Below are positions 1 through 7,336 of a DNA stretch of 7,336 nt, one piece after another. The stretch spans positions 1-7,336 of the forward strand of contig JALNXR010000099.1 of assembly GCA_023230265.1 (NCBI GenBank), written 5' to 3'. The translations under genes and the position numbers were made by a program. Origin of the DNA: Bacteroidales bacterium. GTDB lineage: Bacteria > Bacteroidota > Bacteroidia > Bacteroidales > UBA932. Every line of letters starts with the position of its first letter. Within the stretch, counting starts at the first letter, position 1. The notes beneath the pieces are model-generated. The model worked only from the letters and a program-made list of their open reading frames with translations, had not been told where the DNA came from and made no database searches.

Positions 1-1721
1 GTGTAGTCATAGCTTCTGGTGATCTGATCCTGGACTTTTGTCCTTGTTGCGCCTGCGTCATCAAGTGTAAGTACCTGGACATTACTCTCTATAGAAGCTA
101 TGAAATCTATCATCTCTGAGTGCAGTGCACCCCTGTTCAGGTAATAAAAGGGCTGATCCGGTTCAAGTGCAATCGCCTGATTATAGCACTCAAGTGCGGT
201 GTTGTACTGTTTGAGGGTTGATTCAAGTATTGCCTTTGCAAAGAGGTTCCTGGCATCTTTAGACTCTCTGAGTCCCCTGTCTACAGATTCCAGTAATATC
301 TGCTGTCTCTCAGGAGTAATTTCAAGAGTGGCAGATGAGAGCATTACAGGTACAGGTATTTGATTGACAAAAGTTTCAGTAATTTTGTCGTGATATCTCA
401 TCTCCAGAGCAGCTGCAGTAATCAGATTCTCGGATGCCCTGAATTTAAAGAGCGGTTTAAGTCTTATATCCACATCCTTGTACTGGAGAAGGTTGTTATT
501 GAACTCTCTTTTGGCAAAATCTGCATCCAGTGCCAGAAGCCGGTTAAATTTTCTTGTAGTGTCTGCAAAGGCAGATATCCTTGAGGTGTCCCCTTTGATC
601 ATCTGATACTCCTTTATCTTTTTCTGTGCAATTTCATAATCCTGTTTTGCCGAATTGAACTGGCCAAGCTGATTCTTTACATAGGAGCGGTTCAGATAGG
701 CATTTGCAAAATCGGGATAGAGATTGATCGCCTTGGAATAATCATCCATTGCATCCCTGTAACGTCCGAGTTCAAAAAAGAGGGAAGCTCTGTTGTAGTA
801 TGCAAGCACATTGTTAGGATTGAGTTCAAGCACTTTGTCATAATCTTCCAGAGCATTGTTGTAATCTCCGATCTGCGATCTTATAAGGGCTCTGTTGTAG
901 ATAGTGAGAGCATTGTTGGGATCATCTATGAGCACCTGGTTAAGATCCTCCAGGGCACCGGATATCTCTTTGTTGTTGTACCGGGCAATAGCCCTGTTGA
1001 AAAGTGCAAATGTGTTGGAGGGATCAAGCCTGATTGCATGGTTGAGATCCTCAATTGCCAGATCCTGTTTATTCTGCATTGAGTATATCCTTGATCTTCT
1101 AATATAACCTTCCGGTTCGAACCGGTCAAGGCTTATTGCCGTGTTGTAATCCTCCAGTGCTCTTAGTGTATCTCCGAGAAATAGGTAAGACGCACCCCTG
1201 TTAAGGTATGCATCTGAGACTTTGGGCTCGTATCTTAAGAAACGGTTAAAATCCTCAACTGCCTTGTCAAACTGCTGTGACAGAAAATAGGTAACCCCTC
1301 TGCTGAAATAGAGACCTGTATAGCCGGGCCTCAGATCCACAGCCTCCTCAAGATCTTTAAGGGCAAGGTCATATTTACCTATCCTGCTCAGGGTGATTGC
1401 CCTGTAATGGTATGCAGGAGTATATATTGGATTTATGGAGAGAGTTCTGTTAAAATCTATCTGTGCACCCAAAAAGTCCCCGAGGTTGTATTTTGCAATC
1501 CCTCTAAAGAAAAAGGCCTCATAAAGAGTTGTATCCAACTGAATGAGTATATTGAAATTCTCAATGGCTCTTGCATACTTACCCTCGATAAGAAACTGAC
1601 GCCCCCTGAAAAAGAACTGCTTTTTATCATACTGTCCACTTACAACCCTACTCATAAGAGTCATAAACAGCAGTATAACAAATACATACCTCTTAATATC
1701 CGCTCTTGCCCTCTTCTCCAT
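1..1721 (-). CDS. Exported tetratricopeptide-repeat protein, C-terminus beyond the left edge
   Basis: An open reading frame runs without a stop from ATG at 1721 to the left edge, giving 573 visible residues; the C-terminus is outside the window. Residues 1-29 look like a Sec signal peptide: a basic start (MEKRARADIKR), a hydrophobic core (YVFVILLFMTLMS) and likely cleavage near VVSG. Residues about 32-371 form ten consecutive 34-residue TPR units with no gaps, each carrying forms of the NRA, LG-Y, A-DY and A-LNP positions. Residues about 372-488 are not recognisably TPR, and a further TPR-like stretch follows at about 489-555 (KAILESTLKQYNTALECY). TPR solenoids bind partner proteins, so a periplasmic or envelope scaffold is a reasonable inference; the partner is unknown. 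The start lies four bases after the mtgA stop, so the two genes are probably co-transcribed and translationally coupled. AAGG directly abuts the ATG, too close for a normal Shine-Dalgarno site. The TPR assignment is firm, the biological role is not. Confidence 0.9.
   Translation of the reverse strand, partial: MEKRARADIKRYVFVILLFMTLMSRVVSGQYDKKQFFFRGRQFLIEGKYARAIENFNILIQLDTTLYEAFFFRGIAKYNLGDFLGAQIDFNRTLSINPIYTPAYHYRAITLSRIGKYDLALKDLEEAVDLRPGYTGLYFSRGVTYFLSQQFDKAVEDFNRFLRYEPKVSDAYLNRGASYLFLGDTLRALEDYNTAISLDRFEPEGYIRRSRIYSMQNKQDLAIEDLNHAIRLDPSNTFALFNRAIARYNNKEISGALEDLNQVLIDDPNNALTIYNRALIRSQIGDYNNALEDYDKVLELNPNNVLAYYNRASLFFELGRYRDAMDDYSKAINLYPDFANAYLNRSYVKNQLGQFNSAKQDYEIAQKKIKEYQMIKGDTSRISAFADTTRKFNRLLALDADFAKREFNNNLLQYKDVDIRLKPLFKFRASENLITAAALEMRYHDKITETFVNQIPVPVMLSSATLEITPERQQILLESVDRGLRESKDARNLFAKAILESTLKQYNTALECYNQAIALEPDQPFYYLNRGALHSEMIDFIASIESNVQVLTLDDAGATRTKVQDQITRSYDY
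609..1628 (-). repeat. Ten tandem degenerate 102-bp units encoding TPR motifs
   Basis: The DNA has an exact 102-base period matching 34 codons. For example, related CTCTGTTG-type words (plus strand) begin at 787, 889 and 991, and the equivalent position recurs at 1195. Units are diverged in sequence but no base is gained or lost across ten copies. This is the coding repeat of the TPR protein, not a mobile or regulatory repeat. Neighbouring units near 787-1000 are the most alike at the DNA level. Confidence 0.85.
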
Positions 1722-1725
1722 CCTT

Positions 1726-2469
1726 TTATCTTGTTTTTGTTTTTTTCTTATCAGTTTTGCTGCTACTTAACCATTCCGGAACCTCAACCATACCCATAAG
1801 CCGCTGAATATCCGATGCTCTGGAAGAGAGGTAGGCGGAGGGTTTGTCGGCTCTCCTTTTTAGCGGATTGGGAAGAGTTGCCGCAATAAGTGCACTCTCC
1901 CTGGATGTCAAATTTTGTGCCGTTTTGCCAAAAAAAACAGCAGCAGCAGCTTCTGCCCCATAGATTCCTTTGCCCATCTCGGCAATATTAAGATAGACCT
2001 CCAGAATCCTCTCCTTTCCCCAAATCAGCTCGATACATATGGTGAAATATGCCTCAAGCCCCTTTCTCACCCAGGATCTTGCGGGTAAAAGAAACAAATT
2101 TTTTGCTGTCTGTTGTGAAATTGTACTTGCACCTCTGAGTCTTCTGCCCCTTTTACCTGCATCCAGAGCTTTGTCTATCTCAATCCAGTCGAAACCTTTA
2201 TGATCAAGAAATCTTGTGTCTTCTGAGGCCATGACTGCCATTTGCATATGGGGAGATATCTTCTCCAGGGATCTCCACCTCTTCTGAGTTCTAAAATTCT
2301 CATCCCCTGCATATTGAATAGATCTGTATATCATCAGGGGTGTTGAAAAGACCGGAATCCATTTAAACGCCAGCACCGTAACAACAGATGATACAAAAAG
2401 AAAAAGAGGCAGATATATAAAAAGATATTTAAACCATGAAACTATCCCCTTTTTAACTTTTTTTTGCAT
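1726..2469 (-). CDS. mtgA: Monofunctional biosynthetic peptidoglycan transglycosylase (GT51)
   Basis: The 247-residue product polymerises lipid II into glycan strands at the outer face of the inner membrane without a transpeptidase domain. One membrane segment lies at about residues 14-36 after a basic start (MQKKVKK). Glycosyltransferase family 51 motifs follow in order: EDTRFLDHKGFDW from residue 83 with the catalytic glutamate E83; RGASTISQQTAKN from 112; RSWVRKGLEAYFT from 131 with the second conserved glutamate E139; ERILEVYLNIAEMGKGIYG from 153; and the ESALIAATLPNP block from 191. Length matches stand-alone MtgA proteins. I chose ATG at 2469 because it puts the membrane anchor at the N-terminus. 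An in-frame ATG at 2688 would add 73 residues lying antisense to the peptidase signal peptide and N-terminus, with no GT51 counterpart. The C-terminus is lysine-rich (KTDKKKTKTR). Eight A residues follow the start at codons 2-4. The TPR gene starts four bases downstream of the TAA stop, which suggests an operon. Confidence 0.95.
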   Translation of the reverse strand: MQKKVKKGIVSWFKYLFIYLPLFLFVSSVVTVLAFKWIPVFSTPLMIYRSIQYAGDENFRTQKRWRSLEKISPHMQMAVMASEDTRFLDHKGFDWIEIDKALDAGKRGRRLRGASTISQQTAKNLFLLPARSWVRKGLEAYFTICIELIWGKERILEVYLNIAEMGKGIYGAEAAAAVFFGKTAQNLTSRESALIAATLPNPLKRRADKPSAYLSSRASDIQRLMGMVEVPEWLSSSKTDKKKTKTR

Positions 2470-2495
2470 AATTATCTGCAAATAGATTATTTTTG
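2463..2495 (+). promoter_or_regulatory. Predicted Bacteroidota-type promoter of the M28 peptidase gene
   Basis: TATTTTTG at 2488-2495 matches the Bacteroidota primary sigma factor -7 consensus TAnnTTTG exactly. TTTG at 2463-2466, 21 bases upstream, fits the weaker -33 element. Transcription would start near 2502, leaving a leader of about 14 bases before ATG 2516. The -33 element lies inside the first codons of mtgA on the other strand. This is a consensus match only. Confidence 0.5.
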
Positions 2496-2496
2496 A

Positions 2497-2504
2497 CAAA
2501 TATA
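2497..2504 (-). promoter_or_regulatory. Predicted -7 element of the mtgA-TPR transcription unit
   Basis: On the minus strand these bases read TATATTTG, an exact match to TAnnTTTG. The predicted start near 2490 leaves a leader of about 20 bases to ATG 2469, with no Shine-Dalgarno sequence. I see no convincing TTG-type -33 element upstream, where the sequence already encodes the peptidase signal peptide. It is therefore weaker than the opposing promoter. Confidence 0.4.
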
Positions 2505-2515
2505 AACAAATCCTG

Positions 2516-3469
2516 ATGAAGTTTCTCCGTATTCTAATCTCCCTCACTCTGATCACTATACTGAGCAATCTCATCTGCCGCGGGCAGAACCTTATACAGT
2601 ACTCCTCGTTAATAGATATTAACAGGTTAAAATCTCTTATCTCTTGGTTATCAGATGATTTGACAGAGGGCCGGGGACTCGGCAGCACAGGTCACCAGAT
2701 GGCCGGCAGCCTGATAATAGACAAGTTCAATGAAAACAGTCTCTCTCACTTTTACAGCAACAGTTATGTACAGAGCTTCCGGGTAGACACTCTTACCGGG
2801 AGAAACATCGTAGGTGTGGTGAGATCCAAGTATTACTCCGATAAGTATATTGTAATATCTGCCCATTACGACCATCTCGGGATACTCCGCAACAATATTT
2901 ACAACGGTGCTGACGATAATGCATCAGGAGTTGCCCTTCTGCTGGAGCTGGCAAGGGTGTTTGCCAACATGAGAGAGAACAGGGAGGGACTTAACAAAAA
3001 TCTCATATTTGTTGCTTTTGATGCAAAGGAGAATAATCTCAAAGGTTCTGAGGCCTTTATAAAAAGATTACCTGTAGACAAAAGAAAAATTATTTGCAAT
3101 ATTAACCTTGACCAGATCGGGTGTACATTCTCTCCCCCGGGGAAAAACAAAGATTACCTGCTGGTACTTGGCGCTAACAGTCACAAAGATTTTAAAAGGC
3201 TGGCAATCAAAGCAGGCAGAGATGCGGGAGTTGTTACGGAACTGGATTTTAGTTTTTATGGAAGTAAAGAGTTTGCAGATGTTTTCTACTCCTCCTCGGA
3301 TCAGCATAATTTTTACAAAGCAGGAATCCCATCCCTGCTTCTCACATCGGGAGTACACATGCACACCTATAAACCCACAGATGACTGGTATTTCATTGAT
3401 TTTCCCGTTCTTGTTAACAGGGCAAGACTTATCTTTAACCTGATATACCAGATTTCATACACTCTTTAA
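2516..3469 (+). CDS. Secreted M28-family zinc metallopeptidase-like protein with altered active-site residues
   Basis: The 317-residue protein begins with a signal peptide (MKFLRILISLTLITILSN, likely cleaved near residue 23). C21 lacks a proper lipobox because I20 sits at -1. M28 features follow in order: LTEGRGLGSTGHQMAG near residue 49; AHYDHLG with zinc ligand H117; NGADDNASG with bridging D134; FVAFDAKENNLKGS at 165-178; NLDQIG with D199; SDQHNFYKAGIP at 261; and GVHMHTYKPTDD at 279-290. In characterised M28 aminopeptidases the FDAKE position reads EE, the first glutamate being the catalytic base; here it is K171, with ligand E172 kept. The final ligand usually sits in YHTPxD; here the aligned residue is Y285, although H281 or H283 could substitute. 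The fold and family are clear, but activity and substrate are uncertain. It could be a non-catalytic or divergent clade. It is transcribed away from mtgA, and its last 35 bases overlap the 3' end of uvrA on the opposite strand. Confidence 0.88.
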   Translation: MKFLRILISLTLITILSNLICRGQNLIQYSSLIDINRLKSLISWLSDDLTEGRGLGSTGHQMAGSLIIDKFNENSLSHFYSNSYVQSFRVDTLTGRNIVGVVRSKYYSDKYIVISAHYDHLGILRNNIYNGADDNASGVALLLELARVFANMRENREGLNKNLIFVAFDAKENNLKGSEAFIKRLPVDKRKIICNINLDQIGCTFSPPGKNKDYLLVLGANSHKDFKRLAIKAGRDAGVVTELDFSFYGSKEFADVFYSSSDQHNFYKAGIPSLLLTSGVHMHTYKPTDDWYFIDFPVLVNRARLIFNLIYQISYTL

Positions 3470-6290
3470 GTCCGGATTGCATACAATCTCTGAGTGCCAT
3501 GGCAGTGTAGCTATCCTCCCTTTTCAGGAGCTCTTCCGGCCTACCTTCAAAAATCACTCTCCCTCCGGCCTCTCCCCCTTCTGGTCCGAGGTCTATTACC
3601 CAGTCTGCACACTTAACCACATCCATATTATGTTCGATAACGACAAGAGTGTGTCCTCTGTCAATCAATGAAGCAAAAGAGTCAAGAAGCTGTCTTATAT
3701 CGTGAAAGTGAAGCCCGATTGTAGGTTCGTCAAAAATAAACAATATTGTTTTGTCGCTCTGTTCTTTCCCCAGGAAGGATGCAAGCTTAACCCTCTGGCT
3801 CTCTCCGCCGCTCAGGGTGCTGCTGCTCTGTCCGAGCTGCACATAGGAGAGTCCTACAGCTTCCAGGGGTTTTAGCTTCTGGGCAATCCTGCGTGAGTGA
3901 GCTTCCGGTTGAGATGAGAAGAATTGAATAGCCTGCTCGACACTCATTTTGAGGATATCGTTAATGTTTTTCCCATGGAACTTAACCTCCAGTATCTCCG
4001 GTTTAAATCTCAAACCGTTGCAGGACTCACAAACCATCTTTACATCGGCCATGAACTGCATCTCTATGTTGATCATCCCCTCGCCCTGGCATTCCGGACA
4101 CCTTCCACCCTCAATATTGAAAGAAAAATGTGAATGGCCAAATCCGTTAGCCTTAGCATAGGGTTGCTCAGAAAAGAGCTTTCTTATTTCATCATATACT
4201 TTGAGATAGGTCACCGGATTTGAGCGTGTGGATTTGCCTATCGGATTCTGATCTATATATTCAACAGCAGTAATCCTGTTAAGATCTCCGCCGAGGGATG
4301 AAAAATCTCCCGGTTTCTCTCCAAACTGATTGATCCGGCGGTTGAGAGCAGGATAGAGAATGTCTCTGACCAGTGTGGATTTTCCGGAACCACTCACCCC
4401 GGTGACGGCAGTAAGGAGACGTAACGGAAACTTCACATCAATATTTTTAAGATTATGTTCACAGGCTCCAATGACCTCTATAAAACCGTTCGGTTCCCTC
4501 CTCTTGTGAGGTATTCCGATCTTTTCTATTCCGGATAGATAGGCCAGGGTGTGACTCCTGCTATACATTTCAGGGACGGTATCAGTTGCCGGCGGGCCCT
4601 GATAAACCACCTCCCCTCCGTGAACACCTGCATCGGGGCCTATGTCAATAATCTGGTCCGCGCTCCTGATTATCTCTTCGTCATGCTCCGCAACGATAAT
4701 CGAGTTCCCCAGGTCTCTCAGCTGCCTGAGCACAGAGATCAGTCTTCTGGTATCCCTGGGATGCAGGCCGATGCTGGGTTCATCCAGTATATAGAGCGAA
4801 CCGGTAAGATTATTACCGATTGAACCTACCAGGTTAATCCTCTGACTCTCACCCCCGCTAAGGGTAGATGCCGGGCGGTTGAGTGACAAATAGGGCAGGC
4901 CCACAGAGATTAGTGCGTTCAACCTTAGAGATATCTCGTACAAAGCCCTTTCAGCCACCTTTTTGTCGTAATCATCCAGTGTGATCTCCCTGAAAAATTC
5001 CGCCAGACCGGCTATGCTCATATCCAGAAGTTCATCTATGCTGCGCCCTCCAACCTTAACATAAAGTGCCTCCTTTCTCAACCTTCTCCCCCCGCATTCC
5101 GGGCAGGTGCTCCATCCGGAGTATCTCGCTTTAAGATATCTGTATTGTATCTTACTGTACTTTTTTGAGTCAAGCATCTCAAAGAATTCATCCAGACCGG
5201 TAAAGTAGGAGTTGCCTCTCCATAACAACTCCCTCTCCTGGCGGGTTAACTCCCTGTAAGGCCTGTGAATGGGAAATCCGAATTTATAGGCGTTTTCTAT
5301 GAGACTGTTATAAAATTTACTCATGATCTCTCCCCTCCAACAGGCAATAGCCTCCTGGTAAACAGAAAGATGTGGATCAGGAATTACCAGCGTTTCGTCA
5401 ATTCCCGGTCTTTTGCCCAGCCCTGAACAGACAGGGCATGCCCCAACCGGATTGTTAAAACTAAATAGAAGCTCACCGGGCTCTTCGAATTTTATTCCGT
5501 CTGCCTCAAACCTTGTCGAGAAGCGCATCCCCCTGTCGTTGGGCGATCCTGTGCTTATCACCACCACCCCTCTCTCCTCCTCAGAGGCCAATCTGACATC
5601 CATGGCAGTCTGTATCGAGTCCAAAAGCCTGTCCCTTAGCTCATCATCCTCCGGATTAAGTATTAGCCTGTCAATAAGCAATGAGATACCTGAATCCGGC
5701 GGGATCTCCCCTGTAAGCAATTTGTCTATGTTCTCTATGTGGTTGTTGACAAATACCCTGCTGAATCCTTCTGATTTGAGGGACAAAAGTTTCTCCACCC
5801 TGGTCTCCGGATCTTCTATACTCAGCGGAGTCAGTATATAAACCGCTGCCCCCCCCTCCAGCGAGTAAATATAGTTAAGAATGTCACCTGTAGTATCCCG
5901 TTTAACCTCCCGACCGCTAACCGGAGAGATTGTCTTTCCTATCCTGGAGTATAACAGTTTTAAGTAGTCATAGATGCCTGTTACAGTGCCAACAGTCGAT
6001 CTTGTACTGGTGGAATTCACTCTTTGCTGTACCACTATTGCAGGTGGTATGCCCGTGATAGAATCAGCATCCGGTTTTGAAACTCTTCCCAGAAATTGTC
6101 TGGCGAATGAAGAGAGGCTCTCAACATACCTTCTCTGACCCTCGGCAAATATCGTATCAAACAGAAGAGAGGATTTACCCGATCCGGACACTCCTGTAAC
6201 CACAACCAGTTTATCCCTCGGAATCAAAACACTCAGATTCTTAAGGTTGTTTACTCTTACTCCCTTTATATTGATATTTTTATCAGACAT
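3435..6290 (-). CDS. uvrA: Excinuclease ABC subunit A, DNA-damage sensor ATPase
   Basis: The 951-residue UvrA scans DNA as a dimer, recognises distorting lesions and loads UvrB to start nucleotide excision repair. Both ABC halves are intact. The first has Walker [10 protein letters not shown] at 33-41, signature [10 protein letters not shown] at 475, Walker B ILDEP at 501 and switch H536. The second has Walker [10 protein letters not shown] at 631-639, signature [10 protein letters not shown] at 824, FIFDEP at 851 and H887. The UvrB-interaction region lies at about 120-255. The main zinc module is complete: CPEC at 731-734, 19 residues, then CESC at 754-757. The first zinc module has only CPVC at 285-288; the expected upstream CxxC is replaced around FEADG at 261-265. 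CPEC at 396-399 is an additional pair. The last 16 residues contain a small duplication and overlap the peptidase gene. The start overlaps the end of the RelA/SpoT gene by 8 bases, so expression is probably coupled to it. Length is normal for UvrA. Confidence 0.97.
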   Translation of the reverse strand: MSDKNINIKGVRVNNLKNLSVLIPRDKLVVVTGVSGSGKSSLLFDTIFAEGQRRYVESLSSFARQFLGRVSKPDADSITGIPPAIVVQQRVNSTSTRSTVGTVTGIYDYLKLLYSRIGKTISPVSGREVKRDTTGDILNYIYSLEGGAAVYILTPLSIEDPETRVEKLLSLKSEGFSRVFVNNHIENIDKLLTGEIPPDSGISLLIDRLILNPEDDELRDRLLDSIQTAMDVRLASEEERGVVVISTGSPNDRGMRFSTRFEADGIKFEEPGELLFSFNNPVGACPVCSGLGKRPGIDETLVIPDPHLSVYQEAIACWRGEIMSKFYNSLIENAYKFGFPIHRPYRELTRQERELLWRGNSYFTGLDEFFEMLDSKKYSKIQYRYLKARYSGWSTCPECGGRRLRKEALYVKVGGRSIDELLDMSIAGLAEFFREITLDDYDKKVAERALYEISLRLNALISVGLPYLSLNRPASTLSGGESQRINLVGSIGNNLTGSLYILDEPSIGLHPRDTRRLISVLRQLRDLGNSIIVAEHDEEIIRSADQIIDIGPDAGVHGGEVVYQGPPATDTVPEMYSRSHTLAYLSGIEKIGIPHKRREPNGFIEVIGACEHNLKNIDVKFPLRLLTAVTGVSGSGKSTLVRDILYPALNRRINQFGEKPGDFSSLGGDLNRITAVEYIDQNPIGKSTRSNPVTYLKVYDEIRKLFSEQPYAKANGFGHSHFSFNIEGGRCPECQGEGMINIEMQFMADVKMVCESCNGLRFKPEILEVKFHGKNINDILKMSVEQAIQFFSSQPEAHSRRIAQKLKPLEAVGLSYVQLGQSSSTLSGGESQRVKLASFLGKEQSDKTILFIFDEPTIGLHFHDIRQLLDSFASLIDRGHTLVVIEHNMDVVKCADWVIDLGPEGGEAGGRVIFEGRPEELLKREDSYTAMALRDCMQSGLKECMKSGISG
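3447..3485 (-). repeat. Short direct duplication at the uvrA/peptidase junction
   Basis: Two 15-base copies, 3447-3461 and 3471-3485, agree at 12 of 15 positions with a 24-base offset. In uvrA they encode CMQSG and CMKSG, eight codons apart, at the extreme C-terminus. The peptidase stop codon (3467-3469) lies between the copies. With copies this short, chance resemblance cannot be excluded. Confidence 0.4.
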
Positions 6291-7336
6291 TCGATATCCT
6301 GCTTACGGATTTCACCCCTTTTATTTTCTTAAGATTGAATAACAATTTATCCAGTATTTGGTTGTCAGGGACATAAAGCTCAATTTTTGCCTCATAAAGA
6401 CCCTTTTTATTGTTGCTGACAGAAAAATAGCGCACAGACAGAGAGAAACTGTTAACTATTTCTGTTATCTGACGGCTCAAAGCGTTATCGGTATACGAGC
6501 TAACCCTTATTGCCACCTGAAAATTATCGTTGACTATGCTCTCTCTCCACCTCACCTTTTGAATTCTGTAGGGATAGTTGTCAAGCAGTCTGGCGGCATT
6601 CGGACAATTAATCCTGTGAATCTTGATCCCCTCCCGCACTGTCACAAAACCAAAAACCTCGTCTCCGGGAATCGGATTACAACATCTTGAAAGTTTATAG
6701 CCCACACTCTTGAGTGAGTCATCAATCAGCAGATGGTCGTAGCTTCTCTCCTGCTCCTTCTTCTGAATTCTGGGTGTAGATGTAAATAATGCATCACCCT
6801 CCCCCTTCTGGTCACTCTCATCCGCCTTTTGTCTTGAAGTCACAAGCTGTTTTATCTCAGACAGATCCACCTCCTCATTGGCAAGAGCTGTATAAAAGTC
6901 TGTAATAGTTTTATATTTATAGTGTTTAGCCAGGAAAAAGAGAGTCTCGTCGTTCAGATCCAGCTTCCAGTTGTTCATCCTTCTCTCCAGCAGCTCTCTT
7001 CCCGTAAGAGCGGTTTTTGCCTCCTCCTCCTTGAGTTTCTGTCTGATTTTTGCCCTGGCCTTTGATGTAACTACAAAGGAGAGCCAGTCCTGTGAGGGTC
7101 TCTGATTTCGTCCCGTTGTGATCTCCACCACATCTCCGGTCGAGAGTCTCTCTCTTATGGCCGAGGGCTTTCCGTTGATTTTTGCGCTAGCACACTTAAC
7201 TCCCAGGTTAGTGTGAATATCAAATGCAAAATCAAGCACTGTAGCTCCGGAAGGCAATCTTCTAAGGTCCCCTTCCGGTGTAAAGACAAAAATATCTTCC
7301 AGGGGAATAGTTACAACACCAGCTTCCCTGTTTTTG
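6283..7336 (-). CDS. relA/spoT: RelA/SpoT-family (p)ppGpp synthetase/hydrolase, C-terminal regulatory half
   Basis: The visible 350 residues are the regulatory half of a long RelA/SpoT homologue; the hydrolase and synthetase domains lie beyond the right edge. The frame is open to the edge (it reads [19 protein letters not shown]), so the TTG at 7257 is internal, not a start. Domains by visible residue: TGS at about 14-75 ([27 protein letters not shown]), which in this family contacts uncharged tRNA on the ribosome; a helical region to about 205 containing [19 protein letters not shown]; the conserved-cysteine or zinc-finger domain with [14 protein letters not shown] and IHRINCPNA (C218, C219, H240, C244); and an ACT domain at about 272-350. 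All hallmark cysteines are kept. Whether it is RelA-like (synthesis only) or bifunctional cannot be decided without the missing half. The TGA stop at 6285-6283 lies just inside uvrA, suggesting a common transcript. Confidence 0.93.
   Translation of the reverse strand, partial: KNREAGVVTIPLEDIFVFTPEGDLRRLPSGATVLDFAFDIHTNLGVKCASAKINGKPSAIRERLSTGDVVEITTGRNQRPSQDWLSFVVTSKARAKIRQKLKEEEAKTALTGRELLERRMNNWKLDLNDETLFFLAKHYKYKTITDFYTALANEEVDLSEIKQLVTSRQKADESDQKGEGDALFTSTPRIQKKEQERSYDHLLIDDSLKSVGYKLSRCCNPIPGDEVFGFVTVREGIKIHRINCPNAARLLDNYPYRIQKVRWRESIVNDNFQVAIRVSSYTDNALSRQITEIVNSFSLSVRYFSVSNNKKGLYEAKIELYVPDNQILDKLLFNLKKIKGVKSVSRISNV
6297..6300 (-). promoter_or_regulatory. Possible Shine-Dalgarno site for uvrA
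   Basis: The minus strand reads AGGA six bases before the uvrA ATG, inside the last codons of the RelA/SpoT gene. Position and spacing fit a ribosome binding site and support the chosen start. Four bases are easily matched by chance, and Bacteroidota depend little on such sites. Confidence 0.3.

Noticed and set aside
609..1628. Regularly spaced repeats, considered as a CRISPR array or satellite
   Set aside because: The 102-base period is 34 codons in an open reading frame with TPR consensus positions, and there are no identical repeats or unique spacers.
1407..1799. 130-residue plus-strand open frame opposite the TPR and mtgA genes
   Set aside because: It spans the junction of two real minus-strand genes, has no motif and is not preceded by a promoter or ribosome binding site. 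It is a shadow.
2493..2506. TTGACA followed by TATAAA, resembling a sigma-70 promoter
   Set aside because: The two words are 2 bases apart instead of about 17, so they cannot act together. The TAnnTTTG elements explain the region better.
2470..2688. N-terminal extension of MtgA to an upstream in-frame ATG at 2688
   Set aside because: It would add 73 residues ahead of the membrane anchor with no GT51 counterpart and would lie antisense to the peptidase signal peptide and N-terminus. ATG 2469 gives a normal-length protein.
3475..3488. Hairpin GATTG-CATA-CAATC just after the peptidase stop, as a possible terminator
   Set aside because: The stem is only five base pairs and AT-rich, no T tract follows, and it lies inside uvrA coding sequence.
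3495..3504. Perfect palindrome TGCCATGGCA
   Set aside because: It sits inside uvrA coding sequence as a single 10-base copy with no second site or promoter nearby. Chance is the simplest explanation.
5413..5841. 142-residue plus-strand open frame opposite uvrA
   Set aside because: It is serine- and leucine-rich with no recognisable motif and lies wholly antisense to well-conserved UvrA coding sequence. I treat it as a shadow.
6283..7257. A separate 324-residue gene starting with TTG at 7257
   Set aside because: The frame stays open to the right edge and encodes the beginning of the TGS domain (FVFTPEGD) upstream of the TTG, so this is the tail of a longer RelA/SpoT gene.

Overview
The window looks like an ordinary chromosomal segment of a member of the Bacteroidota. 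Three things point there. The UvrA has the phylum-like ending of its second ATPase half (a lysine-rich SFLGK-type stretch, then LFIFDEP and HFHDI-type motifs). The one true intergenic gap carries TAnnTTTG promoter -7 elements. Purine-rich Shine-Dalgarno sequences are mostly absent. I cannot place it below phylum. The assignment rests on motif recall, not on a search.

Layout, left to right. Bases 1-1721 (minus) are the N-terminal 573 residues of an exported tetratricopeptide-repeat protein whose C-terminus lies beyond the left edge. Bases 1726-2469 (minus) encode a monofunctional peptidoglycan glycosyltransferase (MtgA), four bases upstream of the TPR gene and probably in one transcript with it. 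Bases 2470-2515 are the only sizeable gap, a 46-base divergent promoter region. Bases 2516-3469 (plus) encode a secreted M28-type metallopeptidase whose active-site motifs look altered. Bases 3435-6290 (minus) encode UvrA, overlapping the peptidase tail-to-tail by 35 bases. Bases 6283-7336 (minus) are the C-terminal regulatory half of a RelA/SpoT-type (p)ppGpp enzyme that runs off the right edge; its stop codon overlaps the uvrA start by 8 bases.

Functionally there are two minus-strand transcription units and one plus-strand gene. The right-hand unit joins stringent-response control (RelA/SpoT) to nucleotide excision repair (UvrA). The left-hand unit joins septal or lateral wall glycan polymerisation (MtgA) to an exported TPR scaffold. 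The peptidase sits alone between them and shares its promoter region with mtgA. Coding density is about 99%, and no stretch of 300 bases lacks a gene.

I found no RNA gene, insertion sequence, CRISPR array, prophage or clear intrinsic terminator, and nothing I would call a new system. The observations most worth checking are the substituted catalytic and metal-ligand positions of the M28 protein, the missing CxxC pair in the first zinc site of UvrA, and the compact gene junctions.
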